From Synechococcus sp. UW69 (GTDB taxonomy: Bacteria; Cyanobacteriota; Cyanobacteriia; PCC-6307; Cyanobiaceae), in NCBI RefSeq assembly GCF_900474185.1, contig NZ_UCNW01000004.1, positions 62,001 to 126,000 of the forward strand: 64,000 bases of DNA. The letters are read 5' to 3'. A program made the position numbers and the translations under genes. Below are positions 28,240 through 37,058 of the stretch, piece after piece (position 1 is the first letter of the stretch; each line of letters starts with the position of its first letter). A model generated the notes under the pieces. The model was not told where the DNA came from, did not search any database, and saw nothing but the letters and a program-made list of their open reading frames with translations.

Positions 28240-30155
28240 GCAGTGGTTGGCCTGACCCCAGGATTCCCTCCGGTCCCCTCGCCGATGCCTGGCGAAGGAC
28301 CCGGGAGGGACTGCCGCTGATCAGCCCCTTACGCAAAGGGCAGCTGGATGTACTCGTGGTGGGGACCGGCCTGGCAGGCGCTTCAGCGGCGGCAACCCTG
28401 GCGCAGCAGGGCTACCGGGTCACGGTGCTCAGCTTTCACGACAGCCCGCGACGTGCCCATTCGGTGGCGGCCCAGGGGGGCATCAATGCCGCACGTTCTG
28501 TAGCGGTGGATGGCGACAGCGTCAGCCGCCTGTTCGCTGACACCCTCAAGGGAGGCGACTTCCGCGCCCGCGAATCAGGCTGCCAGCGACTGGCGGAAAT
28601 CAGCAGCGGCATCATCGATCAATGCGTCGCCCAGGGGGTGCCGTTCGCTCGCGAATACGGCGGCAGCCTGGCCACCCGCAGTTTTGGCGGAGCGCTGGTG
28701 AGCCGCACCTTCTATGCCCGGGGGCAGACCGGCCAGCAATTGCTCTATGGCGCCTACCAGGCCTTGATGCGCCAGGTGGAGCTGGGCCGCGTTCAACTGC
28801 TCACCCGCCGGGACGTGCTGGAGCTGATCACCGTGGATGGGGTCGCACGCGGTGTGGTGGCGCGCCATCTGCTGAGCGGTGAGCTGGAGGTGCACACCGC
28901 CCGCACTGTCCTGCTCTGCACCGGTGGCTACAGCAACGTCTACTTCCTCTCCACCAATGCGCTCAAGTCCAACACCAGTGCGATCTGGCGAGCCCACTGC
29001 AAAGGGGCCCTCTTCGCCAATCCCTGCTTCACCCAGATTCATCCCACCTGCATTCCTAGTGGCGATGTCTTCCAGAGCAAGCTGACACTGATGAGCGAAA
29101 GCCTGCGCAACGACGGGCGGGTCTGGCTGCCCAAAAACCCGGACGAGACACGATCTCCCGATGCGATTCCTGAAGAGGAGCGCGACTACTTCTTGGAGAG
29201 GCTTTATCCCACCTACGGCAACATGACGCCGCGGGACGTCGCCTCCAGGCGAGCCAGGGAGCTTTGCAACGCCGGGCGTGGCGTCGGCCCGGGGGGGCGA
29301 TCGGTCTACCTCGACCTCACCGATGCCATCAAAGCCGAAGGTCGCGGCGCCATTGCTGCGCGCTACGGCAACTTGATGACGATGTACGAGCGGATCAGCG
29401 GCGACGACCCCTACAGCAAGCCGATGCGGATCTATCCCGCCCCCCACTACACAATGGGCGGCCTCTGGGTCGACTACCACCTGATGAGTTCGGTCCCAGG
29501 CCTCTTTGTGCTCGGGGAAGCGAACTACTCCGAGCATGGCGCCAACCGACTCGGGGCCAGCGCCTTGATGCAAGGGCTTGCCGATGGCTACTTCATCGCG
29601 CCGTCCACGGTCACGGCCTGGCTGGCGAGCACACCGGCCGAGGATCTCTCCACCGACCACCCGGCCTGCCGCGAGGCCCTGGAGAGCACACACACCCGGA
29701 TCAGCCAATTGCTCAACAACAAGGGCAACACCCCGGTGGACAGCTTCCATCGCGAGCTAGGAAGCGTGATGATCGACCGCTGCGGCATCAGCCGCCATGC
29801 CAATGGCCTGCAGGAGGGGCTGCAGCAGGTGCGATCCCTGGAACAGCGCTTCGACACTGAAGTGCGGGTGCCCGGCGACGCCAGCGGTCCCAATGCCGAG
29901 CTGGAGAAAGCTCTGCGGGTTAAAGACTTCTTCGGGCTTGCCCAATTGATGCTGCGGGATGCCCTAGCCCGAGAGGAGTCTTGCGGCGCCCACTTCCGCG
30001 AGGAACACCAGAGTGAAGATGGTGAAGCTCGTCGCGACGATGCCAACTTCGCCCACATCGCGGCCTGGGAGCACAACACAGACGGAGAGCCGATCCGCCA
30101 CAGCGAACCGCTGCAGTTCACCACGTTGCAACCCAGCACCCGGAGCTACAAATGA
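28236..30155 (+). CDS. sdhA: Succinate dehydrogenase flavoprotein subunit
   Basis: The 639-residue catalytic subunit oxidising succinate to fumarate. The FAD-binding [20 protein letters not shown] is near residue 47, and [15 protein letters not shown] contains His75, at the position that carries covalent FAD. The substrate-binding and active-site part includes [20 protein letters not shown] and [10 protein letters not shown], and the second FAD block is [16 protein letters not shown]. It overlaps sdhC and sdhB by 4 bases on each side, so the three are one operon. Confidence 0.96.
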   Translation: MSSGWPDPRIPSGPLADAWRRTREGLPLISPLRKGQLDVLVVGTGLAGASAAATLAQQGYRVTVLSFHDSPRRAHSVAAQGGINAARSVAVDGDSVSRLFADTLKGGDFRARESGCQRLAEISSGIIDQCVAQGVPFAREYGGSLATRSFGGALVSRTFYARGQTGQQLLYGAYQALMRQVELGRVQLLTRRDVLELITVDGVARGVVARHLLSGELEVHTARTVLLCTGGYSNVYFLSTNALKSNTSAIWRAHCKGALFANPCFTQIHPTCIPSGDVFQSKLTLMSESLRNDGRVWLPKNPDETRSPDAIPEEERDYFLERLYPTYGNMTPRDVASRRARELCNAGRGVGPGGRSVYLDLTDAIKAEGRGAIAARYGNLMTMYERISGDDPYSKPMRIYPAPHYTMGGLWVDYHLMSSVPGLFVLGEANYSEHGANRLGASALMQGLADGYFIAPSTVTAWLASTPAEDLSTDHPACREALESTHTRISQLLNNKGNTPVDSFHRELGSVMIDRCGISRHANGLQEGLQQVRSLEQRFDTEVRVPGDASGPNAELEKALRVKDFFGLAQLMLRDALAREESCGAHFREEHQSEDGEARRDDANFAHIAAWEHNTDGEPIRHSEPLQFTTLQPSTRSYK

Positions 30156-30880
30156 AACTCACCCTGCGCATCTGGCGCCAGAGCAGCGCCGATCAACCCG
30201 GGACACATCAGAGCTATCTACTGGAGAACGTCTCCCCCGATCTCTCCCTGCTTGAAGCACTTGATCAGCTCAATGAACAACTGATCAGCTCCGGAGAACG
30301 GCCCGTGAGCTTCGAGCACGACTGCCGCGAAGGGATCTGCGGCAGCTGCGGCTTCCTCGTGAATGGCCAGGCCCATGGACCTCGGACCGCCACATCGGTG
30401 TGCCAGCTGTATCTGCGGGAGTTCAGCGATGGCACGGTGCTGACCCTGGAGCCCTGGAGCGCACGAGCCTTCCCTCCAATCCAGGACCTGATGGTGGACC
30501 GCTCCGCCTTCGACCGCCTTATCGCCGCCGGGGGCTACTGCTCCACAGGCACTGGTCAGGCCCCGGATGGCAACGCCTTGCCGGTGGGGCGAGAGCAAGC
30601 CACTAGCGCCTTCAGCACAGCGACCTGCATCGGTTGTGGCGCCTGCGTCGCCAGCTGCCGCAATGCCTCAGCCAGCCTGTTCGTGGCCGCCAAACTGGCG
30701 CATTTGGGTCAGCTCCCGCAGGGGCAACCGGAACGGGCCCGCCGTGCCGATGCCATGCAACGCCAGATGGAGGAGGAGGGCTTCGGCAGCTGCAGCAGCA
30801 ACCTCGAATGCGAGGCGGTGTGTCCGCAGGAGATTTCCGCGGACTGGATCAGCTGGATGCACAGAGAAGTAAGGAGCTAA
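30152..30880 (+). CDS. sdhB: Succinate dehydrogenase iron-sulfur subunit
   Basis: The 242-residue electron-transfer subunit. All three clusters are visible: the [2Fe-2S] site [15 protein letters not shown], the [4Fe-4S] site [11 protein letters not shown], and the [3Fe-4S] site built from [11 protein letters not shown] with the Cys of CRNAS. It passes electrons from SdhA to the membrane quinone. Cyanobacterial SDH is a respiratory entry into the thylakoid plastoquinone pool. The stop codon is preceded by AAGGAG, which fits as a ribosome site for the next short frame. Confidence 0.96.
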   Translation: MKLTLRIWRQSSADQPGTHQSYLLENVSPDLSLLEALDQLNEQLISSGERPVSFEHDCREGICGSCGFLVNGQAHGPRTATSVCQLYLREFSDGTVLTLEPWSARAFPPIQDLMVDRSAFDRLIAAGGYCSTGTGQAPDGNALPVGREQATSAFSTATCIGCGACVASCRNASASLFVAAKLAHLGQLPQGQPERARRADAMQRQMEEEGFGSCSSNLECEAVCPQEISADWISWMHREVRS

Positions 30881-30884
30881 TTCA

Positions 30885-30977
30885 ATGAACGGCAAGCTCC
30901 TCGTTGCAGGCATTGTTGGTTTCTTCCTTCTGTTCTTTGTGATGGAGTCCTGGTTGATGAGGGGCCTTCCCCACTGA
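30885..30977 (+). CDS. 30-residue single-helix membrane peptide after sdhB
   Basis: The frame starts at ATG 30885 with AAGGAG (30871-30876) eight bases upstream, one of the best ribosome sites in the window, and lies 4 bases after the sdhB stop. The product is a short Lys-containing start, a hydrophobic stretch of about 16 residues (LLVAGIVGFFLLFFVM), then ESWLMRGLPH. That is the shape of a small membrane subunit. I do not recognise a family. A link to the SDH complex is suggested only by position. Confidence 0.55.
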   Translation: MNGKLLVAGIVGFFLLFFVMESWLMRGLPH

Positions 30978-31151
30978 TCTTCAGGAGCACAAACGATCCA
31001 GACCTACACCAAACAACAGAACTGACCCACACTGCTCATCAACGAAGCAACAAAAATTGCAGCAGACCCAGCCCAGAAATCCCCAGAATATTTTTTCATC
31101 ACAACCAACAAGGGATCACTAATATTTTAATTATCGATTCACGCCATCATC

Positions 31152-31931
31152 ATGCAATCCAAGGGCCAACCAGAGCAGATCACAAAAACAGTGGTCGGCA
31201 TCACGACGGTCTTCATTGGTGGCATCGCCCTCTTATCGACTGTTTTCGTTGTTCCCGCTGGCGAAGTTGGCGTTGTCACAACCCTGGGGAAAGTCTCCGA
31301 CACCCCGCGGGAACCAGGCTTGAACTTAAAACTCCCTTTTATTCAGTCAACCCATAACTTCAGCGTAAGAACGCAGGTCATCCCCGAAAAATTTTCGACA
31401 CTCACCAAGGATTTACAGGTAATCGAAGCAACAGCAACGGTGAAATACGCCGTCAAACCTGGGGAGGCGCCAAGGATTTACAGCACCATTGCCACCGACG
31501 ATTCTGCAATCTATGCAAGGGTGATTCAGCCATCACTGCTGAAGTCTCTGAAGTCGGTGTTCTCGAAGTATGAACTCGACACCATCGCAACTGACTGGAA
31601 CAACATCTCCACCCTTGTGCAAGAAAGCGTCTCAAACGAACTGAGCAAATTCGACTATGTGGCCGTGAAGGGCCTCGATATCACTGGCCTCAAGATCGCC
31701 GAAGAATACAGAGCAGCAATTGAACAAAAACAAATTGCTCAACAGCAGCTTCTACGCGCAAAAACAGAGGTTCAAATTGCAGAGCAAGAAGCCCTTAAGT
31801 TTCAAACATTGACCAAGTCGCTTAATGACAGTGTCCTCTACAAGCTCTTTCTCGATAAGTGGGACGGCAAAACCAAGGTGGTACCGCCCATCCGCGGGGG
31901 AAGCACAACACCGGTCATTGTTGGTCAATGA
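31152..31931 (+). CDS. Prohibitin-like SPFH (band 7) protein
   Basis: A 259-residue protein with one N-terminal membrane helix (about residues 14-34), an SPFH domain beginning VPAGEVGVVTTLGKV, and a C-terminal coiled coil (EYRAAIEQKQIAQQQLLRAKTE). Prohibitins form large membrane rings that organise membrane proteins and modulate FtsH-type proteases. The gene and its 170-base upstream spacer are AT-richer than their neighbours. The stop codon lies within the first unit of a 16-base tandem repeat. Nothing adjacent indicates a partner protease. Confidence 0.9.
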   Translation: MQSKGQPEQITKTVVGITTVFIGGIALLSTVFVVPAGEVGVVTTLGKVSDTPREPGLNLKLPFIQSTHNFSVRTQVIPEKFSTLTKDLQVIEATATVKYAVKPGEAPRIYSTIATDDSAIYARVIQPSLLKSLKSVFSKYELDTIATDWNNISTLVQESVSNELSKFDYVAVKGLDITGLKIAEEYRAAIEQKQIAQQQLLRAKTEVQIAEQEALKFQTLTKSLNDSVLYKLFLDKWDGKTKVVPPIRGGSTTPVIVGQ

Positions 31932-31968
31932 CCGGGTTGGTCAATGGCCGGGTTGGTCAATGGCCGGA
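31921..31968 (+). repeat. Three-copy 16-base tandem repeat
   Basis: Three direct units of TTGGTCAATGRCCGGR follow one another without gaps. The first unit contains the TGA stop of the prohibitin gene. The copies differ only at the two R positions. Each unit also contains the inverted-repeat-like core GGTCAATGACC or GGTCAATGGCC. Confidence 0.9.
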
Positions 31969-32003
31969 CGTGGGAGAAACACATCGGCGACCAGGCTCTC
32001 GCT

Positions 32004-32315
32004 TCAGAGCCCAGCGCAGCCGCGGGTTGCAGCCTGCAGATCCACAACGGCCTGAGCACCGCGGCCAGCCTTCAGTTGCTGCATGATCAAATCGGCCTGG
32101 ACGCCCAGCAACAACGTCTGACAGGGGTACGCACTGCGAGCCGATGCCCGTCGCTGAAGGGCCTCCGCCTCAAGCAGGGCCTGTTGACAGAGCTGGTGGT
32201 GACCCGCTTCAAGGCAGCGCTGAGCTCGGGCCTGAAAGGCAGTCAGGGACGAGGCCAGCGCTGCCGGGGCCACCATGCCGAAAGCGAGCAGGACTGTGAC
32301 GGAGCGCGTGAGCAG
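32004..32315 (-). CDS. Small secreted protein with an unusual start
   Basis: Read from a CTG at 32313-32315 the frame gives 103 residues with a good signal peptide (LLTRSVTVLLAFG to about AALA) and a helical, Ala/Gln-rich mature part with four cysteines (RCLEAG, LCQQA, PCQTL, GCAGL). The first ATG (32274-32276) would cut the signal peptide in half, and an in-frame TGA stands two codons before the CTG, so no normal start serves the complete signal. Either CTG is used, or the 5-prime end has been altered. I do not recognise the family. Confidence 0.6.
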   Translation of the reverse strand: MLTRSVTVLLAFGMVAPAALASSLTAFQARAQRCLEAGHHQLCQQALLEAEALQRRASARSAYPCQTLLLGVQADLIMQQLKAGRGAQAVVDLQAATRGCAGL

Positions 32316-32371
32316 GGCTCAGGGGGACGATTTACTGAGATGATGCCGCAACAACGATCAATCACACCGCC

Positions 32372-32491
32372 GTGTACACAGACTGGACCGCCCTTGCTCT
32401 GCTGCTGTTCACTGCGGTGCCTCTGTTGATCGTGGTGGCGACGGTGACCTATTTCGTGATCCAGAACAACCAAAAAGCTCCCCTGAGCTGA
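32372..32491 (+). CDS. 39-residue single-helix membrane peptide
   Basis: GTG start, then TDWTALALLLF and a continuous hydrophobic helix to about residue 30, ending QNNQKAPLS. The layout (short N-terminus, one helix, short polar tail) resembles small photosystem or cytochrome complex subunits, but it matches none that I can name. It is divergent from the secreted protein ending at 32315. No strong ribosome site is seen, so confidence is limited. Confidence 0.45.
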   Translation: MYTDWTALALLLFTAVPLLIVVATVTYFVIQNNQKAPLS

Positions 32492-32509
32492 GATTCAGCC
32501 CACCGAAGC

Positions 32510-32698
32510 TCAGGCCATCGGCCGGGTCGGACAACTGAGTTTGGCCAGGCCAGGCGCGTTGATCGGCTGGTGGTTCAACGGTGCGGACTGCACGGCTGAA
32601 CTGAGCTGACCAGTCCCAAGACAGACAATGCATGTTCGGAAGCGATCACCCGAAACACGCTGCATTCCACTGCCCCCACAAACGGTGCAAGTGCACAT
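32510..32698 (-). CDS. Mini zinc-finger protein with DnaJ-type CxxCxGxG motifs
   Basis: A 62-residue protein. CTVCGGSG (Cys4, Cys7) and CIVCLGTG (Cys23, Cys26) are two copies of the CxxCxGxG unit that in DnaJ occurs four times; two units would bind one zinc. The part between them (MQRVSGDRFRT) is short, and the C-terminal half is without a recognised domain. It lies 66 bases upstream of gluQ's stop on the same strand. A role in protein folding or assembly is only an analogy. Confidence 0.65.
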   Translation of the reverse strand: MCTCTVCGGSGMQRVSGDRFRTCIVCLGTGQLSSAVQSAPLNHQPINAPGLAKLSCPTRPMA

Positions 32699-32764
32699 GA
32701 TCCCAAGGATCAGAAGATGAATTCAGTTTGAGGCGAAATCCCTCGAGCGATCCCGAAGTGATCC

Positions 32765-33646
32765 TTAAGAAATCACTGCATTGATCTCCTGATGCGTCAA
32801 GTCTTCGAGCAACTCTGTTGCGCTGAGCCGTGCATCGGGGTCCACCAGCTGGAGGCCCGAGGCCAAGCGTCCGACAACCATGGCCGCATCCATCCCCGCG
32901 GCACGGAGCGATGCCAAGCCTGAACTAGCGACTCGCTTGGAGAGTTTTTGTCCTTGGGCATCGCGCAGCAGCGGGCCATGCCGAAACAGGGGCGGTTGTT
33001 GACCCAAGGCATCAAACAAGCTGCGCTGGGCCGGCAACGCTTCCCGTAGATCGGCACCACGCACCACATCGGTGATGCCAAAACTGAGTTCGTCGATCAC
33101 GGTGGCGAGCTGATATGCGATGAACCCGTCGGCCCGGCGCAGCACAACATCACCACTGCCGTGGGGGTCATCATCTGCGACCCGCAAGCGCCAACTGGGG
33201 AGCCGCTGCTGCTGCCAGCCCCAGGCGTGCCCAGCCTGCCGGCACATCCCTGGATAGATCGGTTGATCGGCCAGCTCCCGCCGGGAACAGCGACAGGCAA
33301 AAAGACGACCGGAACGGCGCAACCACGACAACCAGGAGTGATAGATGCCACGCCGTTCGCTCTGCAGCACAGGGGGGCCATCCCAAGACAGACCCAGCCA
33401 GACCAAATCCCTTTGGATCGACTCAATTGCACCGGCGCGATTGCGCGGCGTATCGAGGTCATCAATGCGCAGCAACCAAGCACCACCGGCCTGACGTGCC
33501 GCCAACCACGACAGCAGAGCCGTCTGCAGATTGCCGAGATGGAGGGCCCCAGTGGGCGACGGGGCAAAACGACCGCGATAGCCACCACCAGCCCACAGGG
33601 CTCGGCCCGCCTCCAGATGCTGCTGCAGATGCTCCGGAACAGACAT
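32765..33646 (-). CDS. gluQ: Glutamyl-Q tRNA(Asp) synthetase
   Basis: A truncated glutamyl-tRNA synthetase paralogue (293 residues, no anticodon domain) that attaches glutamate to queuosine at the wobble base of tRNA-Asp. The class I signatures are GRFAPSPTGALHLGNLQTAL (HIGH-like HLGN) and KLSKR (KMSKS-like). A zinc-binding CRCSRRE ... Y ... C set lies around residue 115. The ATG directly follows the T-run of the hup terminator. Confidence 0.94.
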   Translation of the reverse strand: MSVPEHLQQHLEAGRALWAGGGYRGRFAPSPTGALHLGNLQTALLSWLAARQAGGAWLLRIDDLDTPRNRAGAIESIQRDLVWLGLSWDGPPVLQSERRGIYHSWLSWLRRSGRLFACRCSRRELADQPIYPGMCRQAGHAWGWQQQRLPSWRLRVADDDPHGSGDVVLRRADGFIAYQLATVIDELSFGITDVVRGADLREALPAQRSLFDALGQQPPLFRHGPLLRDAQGQKLSKRVASSGLASLRAAGMDAAMVVGRLASGLQLVDPDARLSATELLEDLTHQEINAVIS

Positions 33647-33672
33647 AAAAAAGGCGACCCATCGGGCCGCCT
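33647..33672 (-). terminator. Intrinsic terminator of the hup gene
   Basis: On the minus strand a 9-bp stem, AGGCGGCCC pairing with GGGTCGCCT around a GAT loop (one G-T wobble), is followed by six Ts. It begins 24 bases after the hup stop codon, and the T-run directly touches the gluQ ATG. It is the clearest intrinsic terminator seen in the window. Confidence 0.85.
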
Positions 33673-33696
33673 GGGGAACGAAAGATGAACCGTGGA

Positions 33697-33972
33697 TCAG
33701 CCCTGAACGCGATCTTTGAACATCTTGCCGGCGGTGAAGGCGGGAACACGCTTGGCAGGAATCGCGATCTTCTCTCCGGTCTTGGGGTTCAGACCCTGAC
33801 GGGCAGAACGCTCACGGGGCTCAAACGAACCGAAACCCAGGATGGAAACTTTCTTGCCTTCAACCACAGAGTCGATGATCGTGTCGATGGCGGCGTCGAC
33901 AACCATGGAGACGTCGGTCTTGGTGAGCTCGGTGCGAGCAGCCACCAGATTCACCAGATCAGCTTTGTTCAT
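33697..33972 (-). CDS. hup: HU-family DNA-binding protein
   Basis: A 91-residue nucleoid protein. MNKADLVNLVAARTELTK opens it, KVSILGFGSFEPRERSARQG is the conserved beta region, and GEKIAIPAKRVPAFTAGK is the DNA-binding arm and C-terminal segment. HU bends and compacts DNA as a dimer. A strong terminator follows it, so it is probably a single-gene transcript with its promoter in the 133 bases upstream. Confidence 0.96.
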   Translation of the reverse strand: MNKADLVNLVAARTELTKTDVSMVVDAAIDTIIDSVVEGKKVSILGFGSFEPRERSARQGLNPKTGEKIAIPAKRVPAFTAGKMFKDRVQG

Positions 33973-34105
33973 TGGTTAGAGAGAGTCGGGGGGCGGGAGA
34001 CGGCTCAAAAACGGCGTAGTGGTCTCGCCGCTGCCTTCCCCAAGCGGCCCAATCGTATGGAGAGCAACCGGTTGCTGCAAGCGAAAAGTCCTGTGCCGCA
34101 ATGCT

Positions 34106-34777
34106 TTAGCAGTTCTGCGCAACATCACGCCACCCACTAAAGGGCACAAGACGCTCCCCACGCAGGGCACCGAGTGCAGCCCCAGACAACAGATGGGGAC
34201 TGGCATCTGGGGGAATCCAACCCTTGAGTTTGGCCAGACTGTTGAGCTGTCTGGACCAGTGAAAAGTCCGGGCATGGCGCATGGGTGCGAGCTGCCCTGG
34301 AGCCCATGGCGTCAGCAAACGCCCGCAGAACAACAGCTCATTTGGTGCCGGTGCGAACACCACACAGCTTCCCGGCGTCGGACCCGGCGTCCACAACAGC
34401 CGCACTCCAGCGACGGTGGTGTGCTGCTCAACGAAGGTCTCCAACGGCTGAACATTGGGCAATAGATAAGCCTCCTGTTCTTGCACCAGCACCGGCCAGC
34501 CCAAACGCTCCTGCAGGCGACGCAGGCGCCCATGCCCTTCACGACTGGTCAGCAAGATCCTTGGGATGCGCGTTCCCGCCAGCTGACGCAGGGCGGTGAG
34601 GCTGGCCTCCGTCAACGGCGGACAGTCCACCAATACCGGCTCGGGATCCAGATCCAGCCACCAGGCGCTGCCGCCCTGACTGTCGCGGTTGGGCGGAAAC
34701 AACCAGAGGTTGTCGCGCAGCTGCTGCGGCGGCCGACCGGCCTCAAGTGTGGTGGTCATCGCCATCGCTTCACACAA
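34106..34777 (-). CDS. Metallo-beta-lactamase-fold protein with degenerate metal site
   Basis: A 223-residue protein with the overall MBL fold pattern: VLVDCPPLTEAS near residue 49, a strand ending LLTSREGHG (77-83), LLWTPGPTPGSCVVF, and FCGRLLTPWAPG. The usual HxHxDH motif should fall at LLTSREGHG but is replaced; Ser78 and Glu80 stand where histidines are expected, and only His82 remains. GPTPGS in place of GHTPGS also loses a histidine. It therefore probably is not a standard zinc hydrolase. Start codons at 34775, 34763 and 34757 are all possible. Confidence 0.7.
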   Translation of the reverse strand: MCEAMAMTTTLEAGRPPQQLRDNLWLFPPNRDSQGGSAWWLDLDPEPVLVDCPPLTEASLTALRQLAGTRIPRILLTSREGHGRLRRLQERLGWPVLVQEQEAYLLPNVQPLETFVEQHTTVAGVRLLWTPGPTPGSCVVFAPAPNELLFCGRLLTPWAPGQLAPMRHARTFHWSRQLNSLAKLKGWIPPDASPHLLSGAALGALRGERLVPFSGWRDVAQNC

Positions 34778-34819
34778 CGGACCAAACCACTAGTTTGAAG
34801 TCGAGATGCCCCAGCAGCC

Positions 34820-36898
34820 TTGAGTGGCATTCACACCGGTTCTCCCTGGCCCCTTGGCAGCAGCATTACCACCAGGGGTGTGAACTTCGTGTTGGCGGCC
34901 CCCGGAGCCGACCGCATCGAATTGCTGCTTTACGGCAACGGCAATGACCGCAGTCCGAAGCGGGTGATCGAACTGGATAGTCGACGTCACCGCTCCGGCG
35001 ACTACTGGCATGTGGAGGTGGAAAGTCTCGGCGAGGGCTGCTGTTACGGCTACCGCGTCTTTGGGCCTCTGGCGGCCGGGGAGCACGGCTTCCGCCCCTC
35101 CAAGGTGCTGTTAGACCCCGCCGCGCGCGCCATCAGCGGCTGGGATGTCTACGACCGGGTGCTGGCCACCGGCCCCTCGCCCAACGCCCATGCCTGCCTT
35201 AAGGGGGTGGTCTGCGAACGAGATTTGTTCGATTTTCAGGCCCATCCCCGACCGCGCCACAACTGGCAACGCACGGTGATCTATGAGCTACATGTGGGCG
35301 GCTTCACCCGCCGGGAGGATGCAGGGGTCGCCGTTGAACACCGTGGCACCTACCTCGGACTGATCGAAAAGCTGCCCTACCTCACGGAGCTAGGCATCAC
35401 GGCGGTTGAGCTGCTGCCGGTGTTCTGCTTCGACCCTGCAGATGCTCCCCCCGGGCGCGACAACGTGTGGGGCTACAGCCCCTTGAGTTGGTTCACACCG
35501 CACCACGGCTACTGCAGCAGTGGCGATCCGCTCCAGGCCCGTCATGAAGTGCGCCAACTGGTGGCCGCCTGCCATGACGCCGGCATCGAGGTGCTGCTGG
35601 ATGTGGTTTACAACCACACCACGGAGGGCAACCGCCATGGCCCCACCCTGAGCTGGCGCGGCTGTGCGGACAACGTCTACTACCACCAAAACGAAGACGG
35701 CGACTACCAGGACGTGAGCGGCTGCGGCAACTCGATCGCCGCCAATGCACCAATCAGCACCCAGCTGATCCTCGATTCGATGCGCTGCTGGGCCCTGGAG
35801 CTGGGGGTGGATGGCTTCCGCTTCGACCTGGGCATCGCCATGAGCCGCGGCGATCAACTCAAACCCCTGGACGAACCACCCCTGTTCGCGGCGATGGAGG
35901 CCGATCCGCATCTAAGCGATCTCAAGCTGGTGAGTGAACCGTGGGACTGCGGCGGTCTGTATCGGCTGGAGGATTTCCCTGCCAAGCGGATCGGCACCTG
36001 GAACGGCCATTTCCGCGACGGGGTGCGGCGGTTCTGGAAAGGAGACGAGCACAGCACCTGGACCCTGGCCCAGCGGTTCAAGGGCAGCCCTGATCTCTAT
36101 GACGGCAAGCCCGTGGCCCTAGGGCGTTCGGTGAACTTAATCACCGCCCATGACGGCTTCACCCTGGCGGATCTGGTGAGCTACAACCGCAAACACAACC
36201 TGGCCAACGGCGAAGACAACCGCGACGGCGAGAACCACAACAACAGCTGGAACCATGGCATTGAAGGCCCCAGCAGCAATCCTCTGGTGCAAACCCTGCG
36301 TCGGCGTCAGCAACGCAACCTGCTCAGCTCACTGCTGTTGGCCCGTGGCGTGCCGATGCTGCTAATGGGCGATGAAGTGGGCCGCAGCCAGGGGGGCAAC
36401 AACAACAGCTGGTGCCAGAACAGCCCGCTTGGCTGGATGGTCTGGGATGAAGACCACTGCGACCTGGAACTCAAGCAATTTCTGCAACGCCTACTGCGCC
36501 TGCGCCAGGCCCTGCCGCAGCTGTTTAACCCTCTGGTGCCGCCGCGGGAGAGCAACCGCAAATCAGCTCAACAACAGAGCGATCTTTGGCGTCAATGGCA
36601 CGGAGTAAGCCTGGCCAAACCCGACTGGGCGGCCTGGAGCCGCACCACGGCCACCAGCCTCCACAGCGGCAGCCGCGGCGCACTTCTATGGATGGGCTTC
36701 AACGCCTACAAGGAAAGTCTCAGTTTTGAGTTGCCGATTCCGGCCTCCCCTTGGAAGCGGGTGATCGACACGTCGTTACCCAGTCCCAAAGATTTTCCGG
36801 CAGAACCGGCCAGCTTCAGCGGTGTAGAGATTCCGCTGCAGAGCAGAAGCTTCGTGCTGCTGCTCGCCGATGAGGAGACAACCGACCTTCGGTTGTGA
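34820..36898 (+). CDS. glgX: Glycogen debranching enzyme (isoamylase type)
   Basis: A 692-residue GH13 enzyme cleaving alpha-1,6 branches of glycogen. An N-terminal CBM48-like domain (RGVNFVLAAPGADRIELLLYG) precedes the catalytic barrel. Catalytic residues are visible: Asp336 in DGFRFDLG (nucleophile), Glu373 in SEPWDCG (acid/base) and Asp445 in AHDGFTL. DVVYNHT and NSWNHG are further GH13 blocks. The start is a TTG, with no ATG nearby in frame. It probably feeds maltodextrins to night-time respiration. Followed on the opposite strand by tRNA-Gly. Confidence 0.94.
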   Translation: MSGIHTGSPWPLGSSITTRGVNFVLAAPGADRIELLLYGNGNDRSPKRVIELDSRRHRSGDYWHVEVESLGEGCCYGYRVFGPLAAGEHGFRPSKVLLDPAARAISGWDVYDRVLATGPSPNAHACLKGVVCERDLFDFQAHPRPRHNWQRTVIYELHVGGFTRREDAGVAVEHRGTYLGLIEKLPYLTELGITAVELLPVFCFDPADAPPGRDNVWGYSPLSWFTPHHGYCSSGDPLQARHEVRQLVAACHDAGIEVLLDVVYNHTTEGNRHGPTLSWRGCADNVYYHQNEDGDYQDVSGCGNSIAANAPISTQLILDSMRCWALELGVDGFRFDLGIAMSRGDQLKPLDEPPLFAAMEADPHLSDLKLVSEPWDCGGLYRLEDFPAKRIGTWNGHFRDGVRRFWKGDEHSTWTLAQRFKGSPDLYDGKPVALGRSVNLITAHDGFTLADLVSYNRKHNLANGEDNRDGENHNNSWNHGIEGPSSNPLVQTLRRRQQRNLLSSLLLARGVPMLLMGDEVGRSQGGNNNSWCQNSPLGWMVWDEDHCDLELKQFLQRLLRLRQALPQLFNPLVPPRESNRKSAQQQSDLWRQWHGVSLAKPDWAAWSRTTATSLHSGSRGALLWMGFNAYKESLSFELPIPASPWKRVIDTSLPSPKDFPAEPASFSGVEIPLQSRSFVLLLADEETTDLRL

Positions 36899-36902
36899 AC
36901 AG

Positions 36903-36973
36903 AGCGGGTGACGGGAATCGAACCCGTGTCATCAGCTTGGAAGGCTGAGGTCTTACCATTACACAACACCCGC
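36903..36973 (-). tRNA. tRNA-Gly (anticodon TCC)
   Basis: A 71-base cloverleaf on the minus strand. The acceptor GCGGGTG pairs with CACCCGC, the anticodon loop CTTCCAA carries TCC (reads GGA and GGG), and the T-loop has GGTTCGATTCC. CCA is not encoded. It begins 4 bases past the glgX stop on the opposite strand. Confidence 0.97.
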
Positions 36974-37058
36974 ATAGTACAAACGAACCAGTGCCGCAGG
37001 GCTGGTGGTGCCGTAAGTACGCGTCCATTATGGCAATTCGCCTGCCCGAAGCCTCCGA

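Noticed and set aside
31944-32429. 161-codon plus-strand frame after prohibitin
   Set aside because: It runs opposite the secreted protein at 32004-32315, which has a signal peptide; the plus frame has no protein-like features.
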